In this document: positions 1 through 9,530 of the stretch, in pieces
Numbering within the stretch: position 1 is the stretch's first letter
Layout: every line of letters starts with the position of its first letter
NCBI GenBank assembly: GCA_905612485.1
Contig: CAJQSE010000026.1
Location: 1-64,000 of the forward strand
Length of the DNA stretch: 64,000 nt
Source: an uncultured Candidatus Nitrosopumilus sp.
Lineage (GTDB): Archaea; Thermoproteota; Nitrososphaeria; Nitrososphaerales; Nitrosopumilaceae
Direction: 5' to 3'
Position numbers and translations under genes: made by a program
Notes under the pieces: model-generated
What the model was told of the DNA's origin: nothing
The model's database searches: none
Seen by the model: the letters and a program-made list of their open reading frames with translations, nothing else

Positions 1-2
1 AT

Positions 3-821
3 GTGGATATTAGAATATTTTACGGTTTGATTATTGTAGCAATGGTTTCTAGTGGAACTGCTTTTGCATCCACTCCCTTAATTTCAGTTGAAACTGATGA
101 TGATAATTATGATGAGGGTGATATCATTGTAATTTCAGGGGAAGCATCAACAATCATTGGAAATACTCAAGCAACATTACAATTATTTAAAGAAGGAAAT
201 ATGGTAGAAATTGCACAAATTAAAATATCAAAAGATGGAAATTATTCACATACAATTATTGCAGAAGGTAGTTTATGGAAAAATCAAGGAGAGTATACAA
301 TTAAAGTAACATACGGTGAAGGAAATATTGCAGAAACAACTTTTTTGTTTACACCCGAATCTGAAATTCTAGATACAACTGATATTTTTGAAGTTGATAC
401 CAAAAACAGTGGAACATTTGATATATTATACACAATTAGAGGTGGAACTGTTTTAGACATATCTGTTAATGAAGAAATCTTTGGATTAGTAGTTAAAATT
501 GATGCATCAGATGAAGGAAAACTTGTTTTAGATTTACCTAGAAAATACATAGATGCTGAAAAACAAAATGGTAAAGATGAAGTATTCATTATACTAATAG
601 AAAAGGAAAATAATGAAATTATTGAAACCCATTATGAAGAAGAAACATCTCACTCAGAAATTCGAACACTAAAAATTAATTTTGAAGAAAATGATTCATC
701 CATACAAATTATTGGAACATATGTAATTCCAGAATTTGGAACAATTGTAATGATAATTCTAATAATAGGAATAATGGCATCAATTTTACTAACAAAAAAT
801 AAATTTCAAATTAAAATTTAA
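3..821 (+). CDS. PEFG-CTERM secreted surface protein
   Basis: Predicted exported protein of about 272 residues. Residues 5-23 form a hydrophobic signal peptide ending in an Ala-Phe-Ala site. The body is acidic and beta-rich, with a domain near residues 30-120 resembling the extracellular Ig-like modules of archaeal surface proteins. The tail has PEFG at about 243-246, a hydrophobic segment, then KNKFQIKI: the PEFG-CTERM sorting signal known from thaumarchaea and thought to be processed by an archaeosortase. The first codon seen is GTG at 3, so the true start may lie upstream of the window. The precise function is unknown. It ends convergent with the cysteine desulfurase gene, overlapping it by 4 bases. 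Confidence 0.8.
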   Translation: MDIRIFYGLIIVAMVSSGTAFASTPLISVETDDDNYDEGDIIVISGEASTIIGNTQATLQLFKEGNMVEIAQIKISKDGNYSHTIIAEGSLWKNQGEYTIKVTYGEGNIAETTFLFTPESEILDTTDIFEVDTKNSGTFDILYTIRGGTVLDISVNEEIFGLVVKIDASDEGKLVLDLPRKYIDAEKQNGKDEVFIILIEKENNEIIETHYEEETSHSEIRTLKINFEENDSSIQIIGTYVIPEFGTIVMIILIIGIMASILLTKNKFQIKI

Positions 822-1987
822 TTTTTAGATCCAAAAGAATATTTTTCTTTAAATGGGGAGACTGTACGAAGTTCCTCAACTATTTTTTTGAGAATATCCA
901 CAGTTTCATTAATTTCCTTTTTAGTATTAAAAATTCCAACAGTTAGACGTAGAGAGCCAGTAATTTGTTCAAGAGAAAAACCCATTGATTCTAAAACATG
1001 AGAAGCTTTTTGTGTATTAACTGAACATGCTGATCCTGTCGATGCAGCAATTCCATATTCATCTAGCTTAATTATGAGATCTTCACCATTAACTCCAAGA
1101 AAAGTAAAATGGGCATTATTAGATAAACGATATTCAGAATGACCATTAAATGTAGTTTCTGGAATTTCATCTAAAACTTTCTGAACTAATAATGTCTGAA
1201 GTTTTTTTATTAATGAAATATTCTCAACTAAATGATTTTTAGCAATTTCACATGCTTGCCCAAATCCTACAATACTAGCAACATTTTCGGTGCCTGATCT
1301 TAATCTAAATTCTTGTCCGCCCCCCAAAATAAGAGGATCAATTTTTACTCCATCTTTGATGTATAGTGCACCAATTCCCTTTGGCCCATAAAGTTTATGA
1401 GATGAAATAGATAGTAAATCAACCTCTAATTCTTTTACATTAACAGGTAGTTTACCTACTGCTTGAACAGCATCAGTATGAAAAAGAACTTTATTTTCAT
1501 GACATATTTTAGCAATCTCTGCAATTGGTTGAATAGTACCAACTTCGTTATTTCCAAACATTATTGAAACAAGGCTTGTTTTTTTAGAAATAATATTTTC
1601 TAAATCCAATGTATCAATCATTGCAAATTTATCTACTGGTAGATAATCTACTTGGAATCCATTTGAAATCAGTTTTTTACATGGCTCTAAAATTGCATCA
1701 TGTTCAATAGATGATGTAATAATTTGACTAGATGGGAATTGTGATGTAATTCCAACTATTGCTGTATTGTTAGATTCAGTTCCACCAGAAGTAATCAAAA
1801 TTTCAGCAGGATCTGCATTAATTAGCGATGCAATTTGTTTTCGTGCTTTATGAATTGCTTTTCGAGTTAATCTACCATATCGATGTATTGATGATGGATT
1901 TCCATACTGTTCTTTAAGAAATGGTAGCATTGAATTTAAGACATCATCATGAATTTGTGTTGATGCTGCATTATCAAGATAAATCAA
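818..1987 (-). CDS. Cysteine desulfurase (IscS/NifS type)
   Basis: PLP enzyme that takes sulfur from cysteine as a persulfide for Fe-S clusters or thiocofactors. The 389-residue length is normal. The PLP lysine is K198 in SSHKLYGPKG, with H96 and the GGTESNN phosphate loop near 68-74. The active cysteine is C321 in the GSACS loop. Its start overlaps the end of larE by 4 bases, so it is the last gene of a larC-larE-desulfurase operon. This context suggests that it supplies sulfur to LarE, although a general Fe-S role is equally possible. The enzyme family is clear; the partner is an inference. Confidence 0.93.
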   Translation of the reverse strand: MIYLDNAASTQIHDDVLNSMLPFLKEQYGNPSSIHRYGRLTRKAIHKARKQIASLINADPAEILITSGGTESNNTAIVGITSQFPSSQIITSSIEHDAILEPCKKLISNGFQVDYLPVDKFAMIDTLDLENIISKKTSLVSIMFGNNEVGTIQPIAEIAKICHENKVLFHTDAVQAVGKLPVNVKELEVDLLSISSHKLYGPKGIGALYIKDGVKIDPLILGGGQEFRLRSGTENVASIVGFGQACEIAKNHLVENISLIKKLQTLLVQKVLDEIPETTFNGHSEYRLSNNAHFTFLGVNGEDLIIKLDEYGIAASTGSACSVNTQKASHVLESMGFSLEQITGSLRLTVGIFNTKKEINETVDILKKIVEELRTVSPFKEKYSFGSKN

Positions 1988-2784
1988 ATTGGGATCACAT
2001 TAATTTTTCCAGGTCTATATCCATCTTTATCAATTTCAATAGAAGTGAATCCAATTATTTTTAATTTTTCATTTAGTTGATTCATAATATTTTCATCAAA
2101 TATGGAAATCATTTTTTTATCTACTTCAATTTTTGCCAAACCGTCAAAATCTCTAACTCTAACCTGTTTAAGATTAGTAAGTTGTTTGATAAGAGTTTCT
2201 CCAAATTCAATTCGAGTTAATTTTTCAGCAGTTACCCTTTGACCCCATGGAATTCTAGATGCCAAGCAAGAATTGGAAGGTCTATCATATACTGATAGTC
2301 TTACAGATTTTGCAATATCTCGAATTTGAGATTTTAAAAATTTAGTTTCTACAAGAGGACTTCGTATACCATTTTCTCTGAGTGCCTGAATCCCAGGTCT
2401 ATAATCACCTAAATCATTAAGATTAGTACCATCAACTATAATTTTTACATCATGTTTTTTAGCCAATTCAATTAAATGCTCACCTAATTCCATTCTACAA
2501 TGAAAACATCGATTTGAATCATTTTTTACAAATTTCTCATTTTCCAGTTCATTATAATCTAAAAAAATCTGCTCAATACCTATCTCTAAACATACTTGTT
2601 TTGCTGAAAAAAGTTCTTCTTCAGATAAAGTTTTGTAATCTGCAGTAACTGCAATAGCAGAATTTCCTAATGCCTGAAAAGCAGCATATGCTACAACAGC
2701 GCTATCTACTCCACCTGATAATGCAATCATCACTTTATTTTTATCTGCAAACCAACTAACTAAATCATTTAATTTATTCATCAT
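1984..2784 (-). CDS. larE: LarE-type sulfur transferase for NPN cofactor
   Basis: ATP-pyrophosphatase-family enzyme that adenylates and sulfurates pyridinium-3,5-biscarboxylate mononucleotide while the nickel-pincer nucleotide is made. The PP-loop SGGVDS is at residues 23-28, and the LarE signature SCLASRIPWG is near 172-181. Besides C173, which sits where the sacrificial cysteine of lactobacilli lies, there is a C93-x2-C96 pair. Three such cysteines mark the LarE class known to bind a [4Fe-4S] cluster and reuse sulfide instead of sacrificing a protein sulfur. The gene overlaps larC (4 bases) and the desulfurase (4 bases), which fits a sulfur relay. Cluster binding is inferred from the cysteines only. 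Confidence 0.88.
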   Translation of the reverse strand: MMNKLNDLVSWFADKNKVMIALSGGVDSAVVAYAAFQALGNSAIAVTADYKTLSEEELFSAKQVCLEIGIEQIFLDYNELENEKFVKNDSNRCFHCRMELGEHLIELAKKHDVKIIVDGTNLNDLGDYRPGIQALRENGIRSPLVETKFLKSQIRDIAKSVRLSVYDRPSNSCLASRIPWGQRVTAEKLTRIEFGETLIKQLTNLKQVRVRDFDGLAKIEVDKKMISIFDENIMNQLNEKLKIIGFTSIEIDKDGYRPGKINVIPI

Positions 2785-4004
2785 AGACCCTCTATTTTTT
2801 CAATCTCTTTTCTCAAAAATGATTCGATATCAATTATTGGTTTGTCTAATGCATTTGATATATTTTTTAAATCATCAAATTCTATTTTAAAATGAGTTTT
2901 TCCATTATGGGATGATTTTTTATAATTTACTTCAAAAGCTCTACCGTCAAAAGTTAATGAGAAATTATGATTTGATCTAGGAACAATAAAACGATTAGAA
3001 TTTGAAATCCTAATGCCTAAAGTACCAGTTTCTAAAACTAGAGTATCTATTATTGTATCAACTTTAACATCATCACAAATTATACAAACAAGATTTGTTG
3101 GTCTTCCTTTTTTTGTAATTCCTGGATAAATTGAAACATCTTTTGCACCTTGATCCATAATTTTTTCAATTAAATGTCCCAATATTTCACCTGAAATATC
3201 ATCGATGTTTGTTTCAAGAATTTTTACTGTATCTATCTCAAAATTATTTTCATCACCTTGAATAATTTTTAGTACATTAGAAAAAGTCTCGAAATCCTTT
3301 TGACCTGCTCCATAACCAATTGAACTTACATTCATTGAAGGATAATATTGAATTGGATTATTTGTTAAATTTACCAAAATACAGGCTCCCGTAGGAGTTG
3401 TTAACTCTTCCTTCGAATTGTTTCCTTGAATATTCAAATTAGAATTTTTAAAAATTTGAAGAACTGCACTTGTAGGATTTGACATAGTGCCGTGTGAAAA
3501 ACTAACAGTTCCACCTCCAACTGAAACAGGTAAACAAATAATTTTTTCTTCAAATAATTTTAAATCATCTAATGCAATGGTTATCCCTACAATATCCACT
3601 AGAGTATCTATGCTGGATGCTTCATGAAAGTGAACTGAATCCTCAGAAATACCGTGAATTTTAGATTCTGAAGAAATTAAAGTGTTAATGCATGATTCTG
3701 CAAATATTTTTCCTTTGGTTGGAATATTTAATTCATTAACAGCATCTAAGATAGCTTTTTTAATTTCAATACCTTTCCTTTCAGAAATATTCTCATCAAT
3801 TTCTAAAATCAATTCAGTTGATTCAATTCCTCGTTTTTGAATTTTTTGAAAATCTATTTTTTTAATGGTAGAGTTTGAAAGAAATTTTTGAGATTTTTCA
3901 ATTCCTTCAATTATTTTGTTTTTGTCTGCACCTAAATTCACTAAAGATGACAAAAGCATATCTCCAGATATCCCTGCAATTTGAGGATCAATGACAATAA
4001 CCAT
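2781..4004 (-). CDS. larC: LarC nickel-insertion protein (NPN cofactor)
   Basis: CTP-dependent cyclometallase family that inserts nickel into the thiolated pyridinium nucleotide to finish the NPN cofactor. The N-terminus DPQIAGISGDM and the HFHE motif (H125, H127) are typical, as is TPTGA in the middle. The single uninterrupted 407-residue frame contains both the LarC1 and LarC2 parts, unlike Lactiplantibacillus, where a frameshift joins them. It is the first gene of the minus-strand operon. A TATA-like element on the minus strand at 4026-4036 is centred 27 bases before the ATG, so the transcript is probably leaderless. Confidence 0.9.
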   Translation of the reverse strand: MVIVIDPQIAGISGDMLLSSLVNLGADKNKIIEGIEKSQKFLSNSTIKKIDFQKIQKRGIESTELILEIDENISERKGIEIKKAILDAVNELNIPTKGKIFAESCINTLISSESKIHGISEDSVHFHEASSIDTLVDIVGITIALDDLKLFEEKIICLPVSVGGGTVSFSHGTMSNPTSAVLQIFKNSNLNIQGNNSKEELTTPTGACILVNLTNNPIQYYPSMNVSSIGYGAGQKDFETFSNVLKIIQGDENNFEIDTVKILETNIDDISGEILGHLIEKIMDQGAKDVSIYPGITKKGRPTNLVCIICDDVKVDTIIDTLVLETGTLGIRISNSNRFIVPRSNHNFSLTFDGRAFEVNYKKSSHNGKTHFKIEFDDLKNISNALDKPIIDIESFLRKEIEKIEGL

Positions 4005-4025
4005 GATTAAAAAATATCAAAAATG

Positions 4026-4071
4026 CTTATAAATTCGTCTAATATCCAATTAATTTCATTAGATTTATAAT
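4026..4071. promoter_or_regulatory. Divergent promoter pair, larC operon and mdh-larB
   Basis: Two back-to-back TATA elements lie in the 89-base gap. GAATTTATAAG on the minus strand (4036 to 4026) is 27 bases from the larC ATG, and GATTTATAAT on the plus strand (4062-4071) is 27 bases from the mdh ATG. This spacing fits archaeal TBP/TFB initiation at or next to the start codon. The shared gap would allow co-regulation of the two arms. Confidence 0.6.
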
Positions 4072-4093
4072 TTCTAAGTTAACTGTAATTTTT

Positions 4094-5008
4094 ATGATTA
4101 CGATTATTGGTTCAGGCAAAGTGGGTGGAGATGCAGCATTGTTCTCAGCACTAAAGAAATTAGATGATCAAATTTTGTTACTTGATATTGCTAAAGGTTT
4201 ACCACAAGGCGAAGCCATGGATATCAATCACATGTTATCTGAACAAGGCATAGATGTAGAAGTAAAAGGTTCAAACGATTATGCAGATATGACAGGATCA
4301 AATGTTGTTGTTGTCGTAGCAGGTTCTGGAAGAAAACCAGGAATGACAAGAATGGATTTGTTGAAAATTAATGCTTCAATTGTAAAAAGTGTAGTAGAAA
4401 ATGTAAAAAAATATGCAGATGATTCAATGATAATTCCAGTTACAAACCCATTAGATCCAATGGCATACATAACTCAGAAAGTATCTGGATTTGATAGAAG
4501 TAGAGTATTTGGTATGGGTGGTATGTTGGATTTATCTAGATTTAGACAATTTATTCATGAATCTACTGGTCATTCTAGAGATTCAATCCGGGGATTAGTA
4601 ATTGGTGAACATGGAGAAAACATGCTTCCATTACCGCGATTCTCTTCTGTATCTGGTGTTCCATTATCCACATTTTTACCAAAAGAGAAACTAGATGAGA
4701 TTGTTCAAAATACAAAACAAGTTGCAGCTAAAGTAATTGAATTAAAAGGAGCTACAGTACATGCACCAGGAAATGCCATATCTGCAATTATTGAAACTGT
4801 TGTAAGAGATAGAAAACAAGTCATTCCAGTATCCACTTATCTTAATGGTGAATATGGTCATTCAGATGTCACAATAGGAGTTCCTGCAGTTATTGGAAAG
4901 AATGGAGTAGAAAAAATCATTGAATTAGATCTAAATGATGAAGAAAGACAAATGTTTGACAAAGGCGTTACAAATGTTAAAGATGCCATTTCAGGTATTG
5001 AAATCTAA
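4094..5008 (+). CDS. mdh: Malate dehydrogenase (LDH-like family)
   Basis: NAD-dependent (S)-malate/oxaloacetate oxidoreductase of central carbon metabolism. The Rossmann motif GSGKVGG is at residues 6-12, and D31 at the end of beta-2 predicts NAD preference. The substrate loop GRKPGMTR (79-86) carries arginines where lactate dehydrogenases have Gln, favouring malate. The catalytic histidine is H173 in GEHGE. The 304-residue length is normal. It sits between the larC-larE operon (divergent) and larB (same strand, 33 bases downstream), so it may share a promoter with larB. That placement hints at a link between malate and an NPN-dependent enzyme, but no direct link is visible. Confidence 0.92.
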   Translation: MITIIGSGKVGGDAALFSALKKLDDQILLLDIAKGLPQGEAMDINHMLSEQGIDVEVKGSNDYADMTGSNVVVVVAGSGRKPGMTRMDLLKINASIVKSVVENVKKYADDSMIIPVTNPLDPMAYITQKVSGFDRSRVFGMGGMLDLSRFRQFIHESTGHSRDSIRGLVIGEHGENMLPLPRFSSVSGVPLSTFLPKEKLDEIVQNTKQVAAKVIELKGATVHAPGNAISAIIETVVRDRKQVIPVSTYLNGEYGHSDVTIGVPAVIGKNGVEKIIELDLNDEERQMFDKGVTNVKDAISGIEI

Positions 5009-5041
5009 GCCTTTTAGTATTGATACAAAGTAAGAAGTCTA

Positions 5042-5821
5042 TTGAAAATTAATGAAATTTTAGAATCAGTGAAATCTGGAAAAATTTCTACAGATAATGC
5101 AAAAAAACTTCTTACATTATATTCAATTGAAGAAGTAGAAAATTTTGCAAAAATTGATATCAATAGAAGTAACAGAAGAGGGATTCCAGAAGTAATTTTT
5201 GCAGAAACCAAAGAATTAGAAGATATTAAAAAAATCATTAAAAAAACTTTGGATAAAACAAACTCAGTAATTATTTCAAGAATTAAAAAAGATGATTATA
5301 AAAAAATCATGTTATTTGCAAAGAAATTAAAAGTAAAAATAGAAACAGGGAAAAACTCTTCAACCATATTATTATTTAAAAAACCAATTAAATTTCAAGA
5401 TGGAAAAGTTGGAATAATGACTGCAGGAACTTCAGATATTGGAGTAGCCGAGGAAGCAAGAATCATGTGTGAAGCCATGAATTGTAAATGTATTACAAGT
5501 TATGATGTGGGAGTAGCTGGAATTCAAAGAATATTTCCAATTTTAAAAAAAATGATTGAAGAAGATGTTGATTGCATCATAGTTGCAGCAGGAATGGAAG
5601 GAGCTTTGGCAACATTAGTTTCTACAATGGTGAATATACCCATTATTGGAATTCCAACATCTGTGGGATATGGGTATGGGGGGAAAGGAATTGCAGCTTT
5701 GGCATCAATGTTACAAAGTTGTTCATTGGGATTATCTGTAGTAAATATTGATAATGGAATTGCTGCAGGTGGAATTGCTGCAAATATTGCCAATAGAGTC
5801 AATAAGAAAATAATTTCTTAA
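5042..5821 (+). CDS. larB: LarB, NPN cofactor carboxylase/hydrolase
   Basis: LarB carboxylates and hydrolyses nicotinate adenine dinucleotide to the biscarboxylate mononucleotide, the first NPN step. The C-terminal half (about 125-259) is the AIR-carboxylase (PurE)-like domain with GIMTAGTSDIGVAEEA and a glycine-rich stretch ending GIAAGGIAANIA. The N-terminal 100 residues resemble other LarB proteins. The start is a TTG at 5042, the first in-frame start after the mdh stop. With larE and larC across the divergent promoter, all three cofactor genes are present. No LarA-like enzyme that would use the cofactor is encoded in this window. Confidence 0.9.
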   Translation: MKINEILESVKSGKISTDNAKKLLTLYSIEEVENFAKIDINRSNRRGIPEVIFAETKELEDIKKIIKKTLDKTNSVIISRIKKDDYKKIMLFAKKLKVKIETGKNSSTILLFKKPIKFQDGKVGIMTAGTSDIGVAEEARIMCEAMNCKCITSYDVGVAGIQRIFPILKKMIEEDVDCIIVAAGMEGALATLVSTMVNIPIIGIPTSVGYGYGGKGIAALASMLQSCSLGLSVVNIDNGIAAGGIAANIANRVNKKIIS

Positions 5822-5840
5822 TTTCAAGTTTCAGATTAGA

Positions 5841-5850
5841 TATATATTAA
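5841..5850 (+). promoter_or_regulatory. TATA box of the rpoH-rpoB-rpoA operon
   Basis: A strong TATATATTAA element follows larB. Initiation is expected near 5872, leaving a leader of about 50 bases with a G-rich run (5912-5916) shortly before the rpoH ATG that could serve as a ribosome binding site. This contrasts with the leaderless style of many genes in the window. Confidence 0.6.
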
Positions 5851-5924
5851 CCTGAACGTGATTTTTTTCAGTTTGTGTATATTATTTACTATTACATGTA
5901 ATGTTCGATCTGGGGGCTTCTTAA

Positions 5925-6176
5925 ATGGCAATTAAGAAAAATCAAATTTTAGTACCTGATCATATTTATGTCCCAAAACATGAAATTATTCCAAAATCTG
6001 AGGCTGAAGAAGTTTTAAAAAAATATAATTGCAAACCAACTGAATTACCATTAATTTTTGTAAATGATCCTGCTATTATGGGACTTGGTGTAAAACCTGG
6101 AGATGTGATAAAAATTACTCGAACAAGTCCAACCGCTGGTGAAAGTCTTTACTATAGATATGTGGTGGAAATTTAG
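5925..6176 (+). CDS. rpoH: RNA polymerase subunit H (Rpb5 C-terminal type)
   Basis: Small archaeal RNA polymerase subunit corresponding to the C-terminal domain of eukaryotic Rpb5, in the lower jaw of the enzyme. The 83-residue protein has the family features HIYVPKHEII, LPLIFVNDPAI and GVKPGDVIKITR...YYRYVV. It is the first gene of the polymerase operon, with only 2 bases between its stop and the rpoB start. Identification is secure from sequence and position. Confidence 0.95.
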   Translation: MAIKKNQILVPDHIYVPKHEIIPKSEAEEVLKKYNCKPTELPLIFVNDPAIMGLGVKPGDVIKITRTSPTAGESLYYRYVVEI

Positions 6177-6178
6177 AT

Positions 6179-9100
6179 TTGGTTCACTCTGCTAACAAAC
6201 GATGGCCGGTAATTCAAGATATTTTAAAACGTGAAGGAATTGCAAAACAGCACTTAAACTCTTTTGATGAATTTTTAGAACGAGGGTTACAAAGTATTAT
6301 CAATGAAGTTGGACAAATTGATATTGAAAATGCTGAATACCCCTACAAAATTCGATTAGGTAAAGTTAAACTTCAACAACCCAGAATGATGGAACTTGAT
6401 GGTTCTATTACTCATATTACTCCAGCTGAAGCAAGATTGAGAAACGTCTCTTACGCTGCACCTGTTATGATGGAAGCTAGTGTAATTGAAGATGGAAAAA
6501 TTTTGGAATCTAGATTTGTACATATTGGTGATGTGCCAGTAATGGCAAAATCAAATGCATGTATTTTGAATAACTTCTCTAATCAAAAATTAATTGAACA
6601 TGGCGAGGATCCAAATGACCCTGGCGGTTATTTTATCATTAACGGTTCTGAAAGAGTAATTGTTGGATTAGAAGATCTTTCTTACAATAAAATTATCGTT
6701 GATAGAGAACTTGTTGGTGGAAATACTGTTTTCAAAGCTAAAGTATATTCATCTATTGTTGGATATCGTGCAAAATTAGAACTTGTAATGAAAAATGATG
6801 GATTAATTGTTGCAAGAATTCCTGGTTCTCCTGTTGATATTCCAGTTGTTACTTTAATGAGAGCTTTAGGTTTAGAATCTGATAAAGAAATTGCAGCAGT
6901 AGTTTCTCTAGTAGATGAACTTCAAGATGAATTAGAAGGATCATTTGAAAAAGCAGGAGATGTTCCTACATCCAAAGATGCAATTGTTTACATCAGTAAA
7001 AGAATTGCACCTGGAATGTTAGAGGAATTTCAAATTAAACGTGCTGAGACTTTACTTGATTGGGGCCTATTACCTCATTTAGGTAAACATCCTGAAAATA
7101 GAAAAGAAAAGGCACAATTCTTAGGTGAAGCAGCTTGTAAATTATTAGAATTAAAACTTGGTTGGATTACCCCTGATGACAAAGATCATTATGGAAACAA
7201 AGTAATTAAATTCGCAGGACAAATGCTTGCTGATTTGTTTAGAACTGCATTTAGAAATTTAGTTAGAGACATGAAATATCAATTAGAACGTTCAGGTCAA
7301 AAACGTGGAATTAATGCCGTTGCAGCAGCCATTCGTCCTGGAATTATTACTGATAAACTAAACAATGCTATTGCAACTGGAAACTGGGGTCGTGGCCGTG
7401 TTGGAGTTACACAATTACTTGATAGAACTAATTATCTTTCAACAATTAGCCATCTTAGAAGAATTCAATCTCCACTTAGTAGAACTCAACCAAACTTTGA
7501 AGCAAGAGATTTGCATGCAACACACTTTGGAAGAATTTGTCCTAGTGAAACACCTGAAGGCTCAAACTGTGGTTTGGTGAAAAATCTGGCATTATCTGGA
7601 ATTATTTCAGTAAATGTTCCTTCTGAAGAAATTATTGAAAAACTCTATGATCTTGGAACTGTACATTTCTTTGATGCAAAAGATGATTTGAAAAAAGATG
7701 GAACTAGAATATTTGTTGATGGTCGTTTAATTGGATATTACAAAGATGGACTTGAATTAGCAGAATCTCTTAGAGACCTTCGAAGAAATTCAAAAATTCA
7801 CCCTCACGTTGGAGTTTCATTTCATAAATCTGATGAACATGAAGAAGCAACAAGAAGATTATATGTAAATTGTAATGCTGGACGAGTTTTGAGACCATTA
7901 ATAATTATCAAAGATAACAAATCATTGTTAACTCAAGATCTTTTAGATAAAATTTCTAAGAAATTACTTTCATGGACTGATCTTTTGAGAATGGGTATCT
8001 TAGAACTGATTGATGCTAATGAGGAAGAAAATTGTTATGTTGCATTAGATGATAGTGATACCAAGAAACATACTCATCTTGAAGTGTTCCCACCAGCAAT
8101 TTTAGGTGCAGGTGCTTCTATCATTCCATATCCAGAACATAATCAATCTCCACGAAATACTTACGAATCTGCAATGGCAAAACAAAGTTTAGGATTTTCA
8201 ACACCAATGATGAATACTAGTACATATGTTAGACAACATCTTATGCTATATCCACAAGTCCCAGCTGTTAATACAAAAGCAATGAAACTTTTAGGATTAG
8301 AAGATAGACCAGCAGGTCAGAATTGCATAGTTGCAGTATTACCATTTGATGGTTATAATATTGAAGATGCAATTGTTCTCAGTCAAGCATCTGTTGATAG
8401 AGGATTGGGTAGAACTTTCTTCTTTAGAATTTATGACGCTGAAGCAAAACAATATCCTGGTGGAATGAGAGATAGTTTTGAAATTCCAAATGCTGAAGAT
8501 AATATTAGAGGTTACAAAGGTGAACGTGCATATAGATTACTTGAAGAAGATGGTGTTGTAGCATCTGAATCCCCTGTTAAAGGAGGAGATATTTTAATTG
8601 GTAAAACCAGTCCTCCAAGATTTATGGAAGAATATAGGGAGTTTGAATCCTCTGGTCCCTACAGAAGAGATACTTCAATTGGTGTAAGACCTTCAGAAAC
8701 TGGTGTTATTGATACTGTAGTTATGACTCAATCTAATGAAGGTGGAAAAATGTATAAAATCAGAGCAAGAGATATGAGAGTTCCTGAAATTGGTGATAAA
8801 TTTGCATCAAGACATGGACAAAAAGGTGTAATGGGTATTTTAGCAAAAGCTGAAGATTTACCATACACTGCTGAAGGTATGTCACCTGATGTTTTGATTA
8901 ACCCTCATGCATTCCCTTCAAGAATGACTGTTGGAATGATGATGGAATCTATTTGTGGTAAAGCTGCATCATTTCGGGGAAAACGATTTGATGGTTCTGC
9001 ATTTGTTGGAGAAAAAATGGATGAGGTTAAAGAAGTAATGGATTCACATAATTTTAAATATTCTGGTAAAGAAGTAATGTATGACGGAAGAAGTGGAAAG

Positions 9101-9529
9101 GCATTTCCAGTCGATGTCTTTATTGGAGTAGTATATTATCAAAAACTTCATCACATGGTTGCAGATAAAATACATGCAAGAGCACGTGGACAAGTCCAAA
9201 TGTTAACTAAACAACCAACTGAAGGTAGAGCTAGAGGTGGTGGATTAAGATTTGGTGAGATGGAGAGGGATTGTTTAATTGCATATGGTGCTTCAATGAT
9301 TCTAAAAGATAGATTGTTAGATGAATCTGACAAATCTGATATTTTTGTATGTGAGAGATGTGGTCTTGTAGCATATCATGATGTTAAACAAAGAAAGTAT
9401 GTTTGCAGAGTTTGTGGTGATAAAGCAAAAGTATCTTCTGTATCTGTGGCATATGCATTCAAATTACTATTACAAGAAATGCAAAGTCTAAATATTGCAC
9501 CAAGATTGCTCATAAAGGAGAAACTCTAG
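6179..9529 (+). CDS. rpoB: RNA polymerase subunit B (unsplit beta-like)
   Basis: Second-largest catalytic subunit of archaeal RNA polymerase. At 1116 residues it is a single chain, whereas many methanogens and halophiles split it into B'' and B'. Visible family blocks include HFGRICPSETPEGSNCGLVKNL in the middle, GYNIEDAIVLSQ, the GDKFASRHGQKG lysine/arginine block and a C-terminal zinc site CERCGLV...CRVCG. The start is TTG at 6179, immediately after rpoH. One base separates its stop from the rpoA ATG. Codon use and composition match the neighbours. Confidence 0.97.
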   Translation: MVHSANKRWPVIQDILKREGIAKQHLNSFDEFLERGLQSIINEVGQIDIENAEYPYKIRLGKVKLQQPRMMELDGSITHITPAEARLRNVSYAAPVMMEASVIEDGKILESRFVHIGDVPVMAKSNACILNNFSNQKLIEHGEDPNDPGGYFIINGSERVIVGLEDLSYNKIIVDRELVGGNTVFKAKVYSSIVGYRAKLELVMKNDGLIVARIPGSPVDIPVVTLMRALGLESDKEIAAVVSLVDELQDELEGSFEKAGDVPTSKDAIVYISKRIAPGMLEEFQIKRAETLLDWGLLPHLGKHPENRKEKAQFLGEAACKLLELKLGWITPDDKDHYGNKVIKFAGQMLADLFRTAFRNLVRDMKYQLERSGQKRGINAVAAAIRPGIITDKLNNAIATGNWGRGRVGVTQLLDRTNYLSTISHLRRIQSPLSRTQPNFEARDLHATHFGRICPSETPEGSNCGLVKNLALSGIISVNVPSEEIIEKLYDLGTVHFFDAKDDLKKDGTRIFVDGRLIGYYKDGLELAESLRDLRRNSKIHPHVGVSFHKSDEHEEATRRLYVNCNAGRVLRPLIIIKDNKSLLTQDLLDKISKKLLSWTDLLRMGILELIDANEEENCYVALDDSDTKKHTHLEVFPPAILGAGASIIPYPEHNQSPRNTYESAMAKQSLGFSTPMMNTSTYVRQHLMLYPQVPAVNTKAMKLLGLEDRPAGQNCIVAVLPFDGYNIEDAIVLSQASVDRGLGRTFFFRIYDAEAKQYPGGMRDSFEIPNAEDNIRGYKGERAYRLLEEDGVVASESPVKGGDILIGKTSPPRFMEEYREFESSGPYRRDTSIGVRPSETGVIDTVVMTQSNEGGKMYKIRARDMRVPEIGDKFASRHGQKGVMGILAKAEDLPYTAEGMSPDVLINPHAFPSRMTVGMMMESICGKAASFRGKRFDGSAFVGEKMDEVKEVMDSHNFKYSGKEVMYDGRSGKAFPVDVFIGVVYYQKLHHMVADKIHARARGQVQMLTKQPTEGRARGGGLRFGEMERDCLIAYGASMILKDRLLDESDKSDIFVCERCGLVAYHDVKQRKYVCRVCGDKAKVSSVSVAYAFKLLLQEMQSLNIAPRLLIKEKL

Positions 9530-9530
9530 G

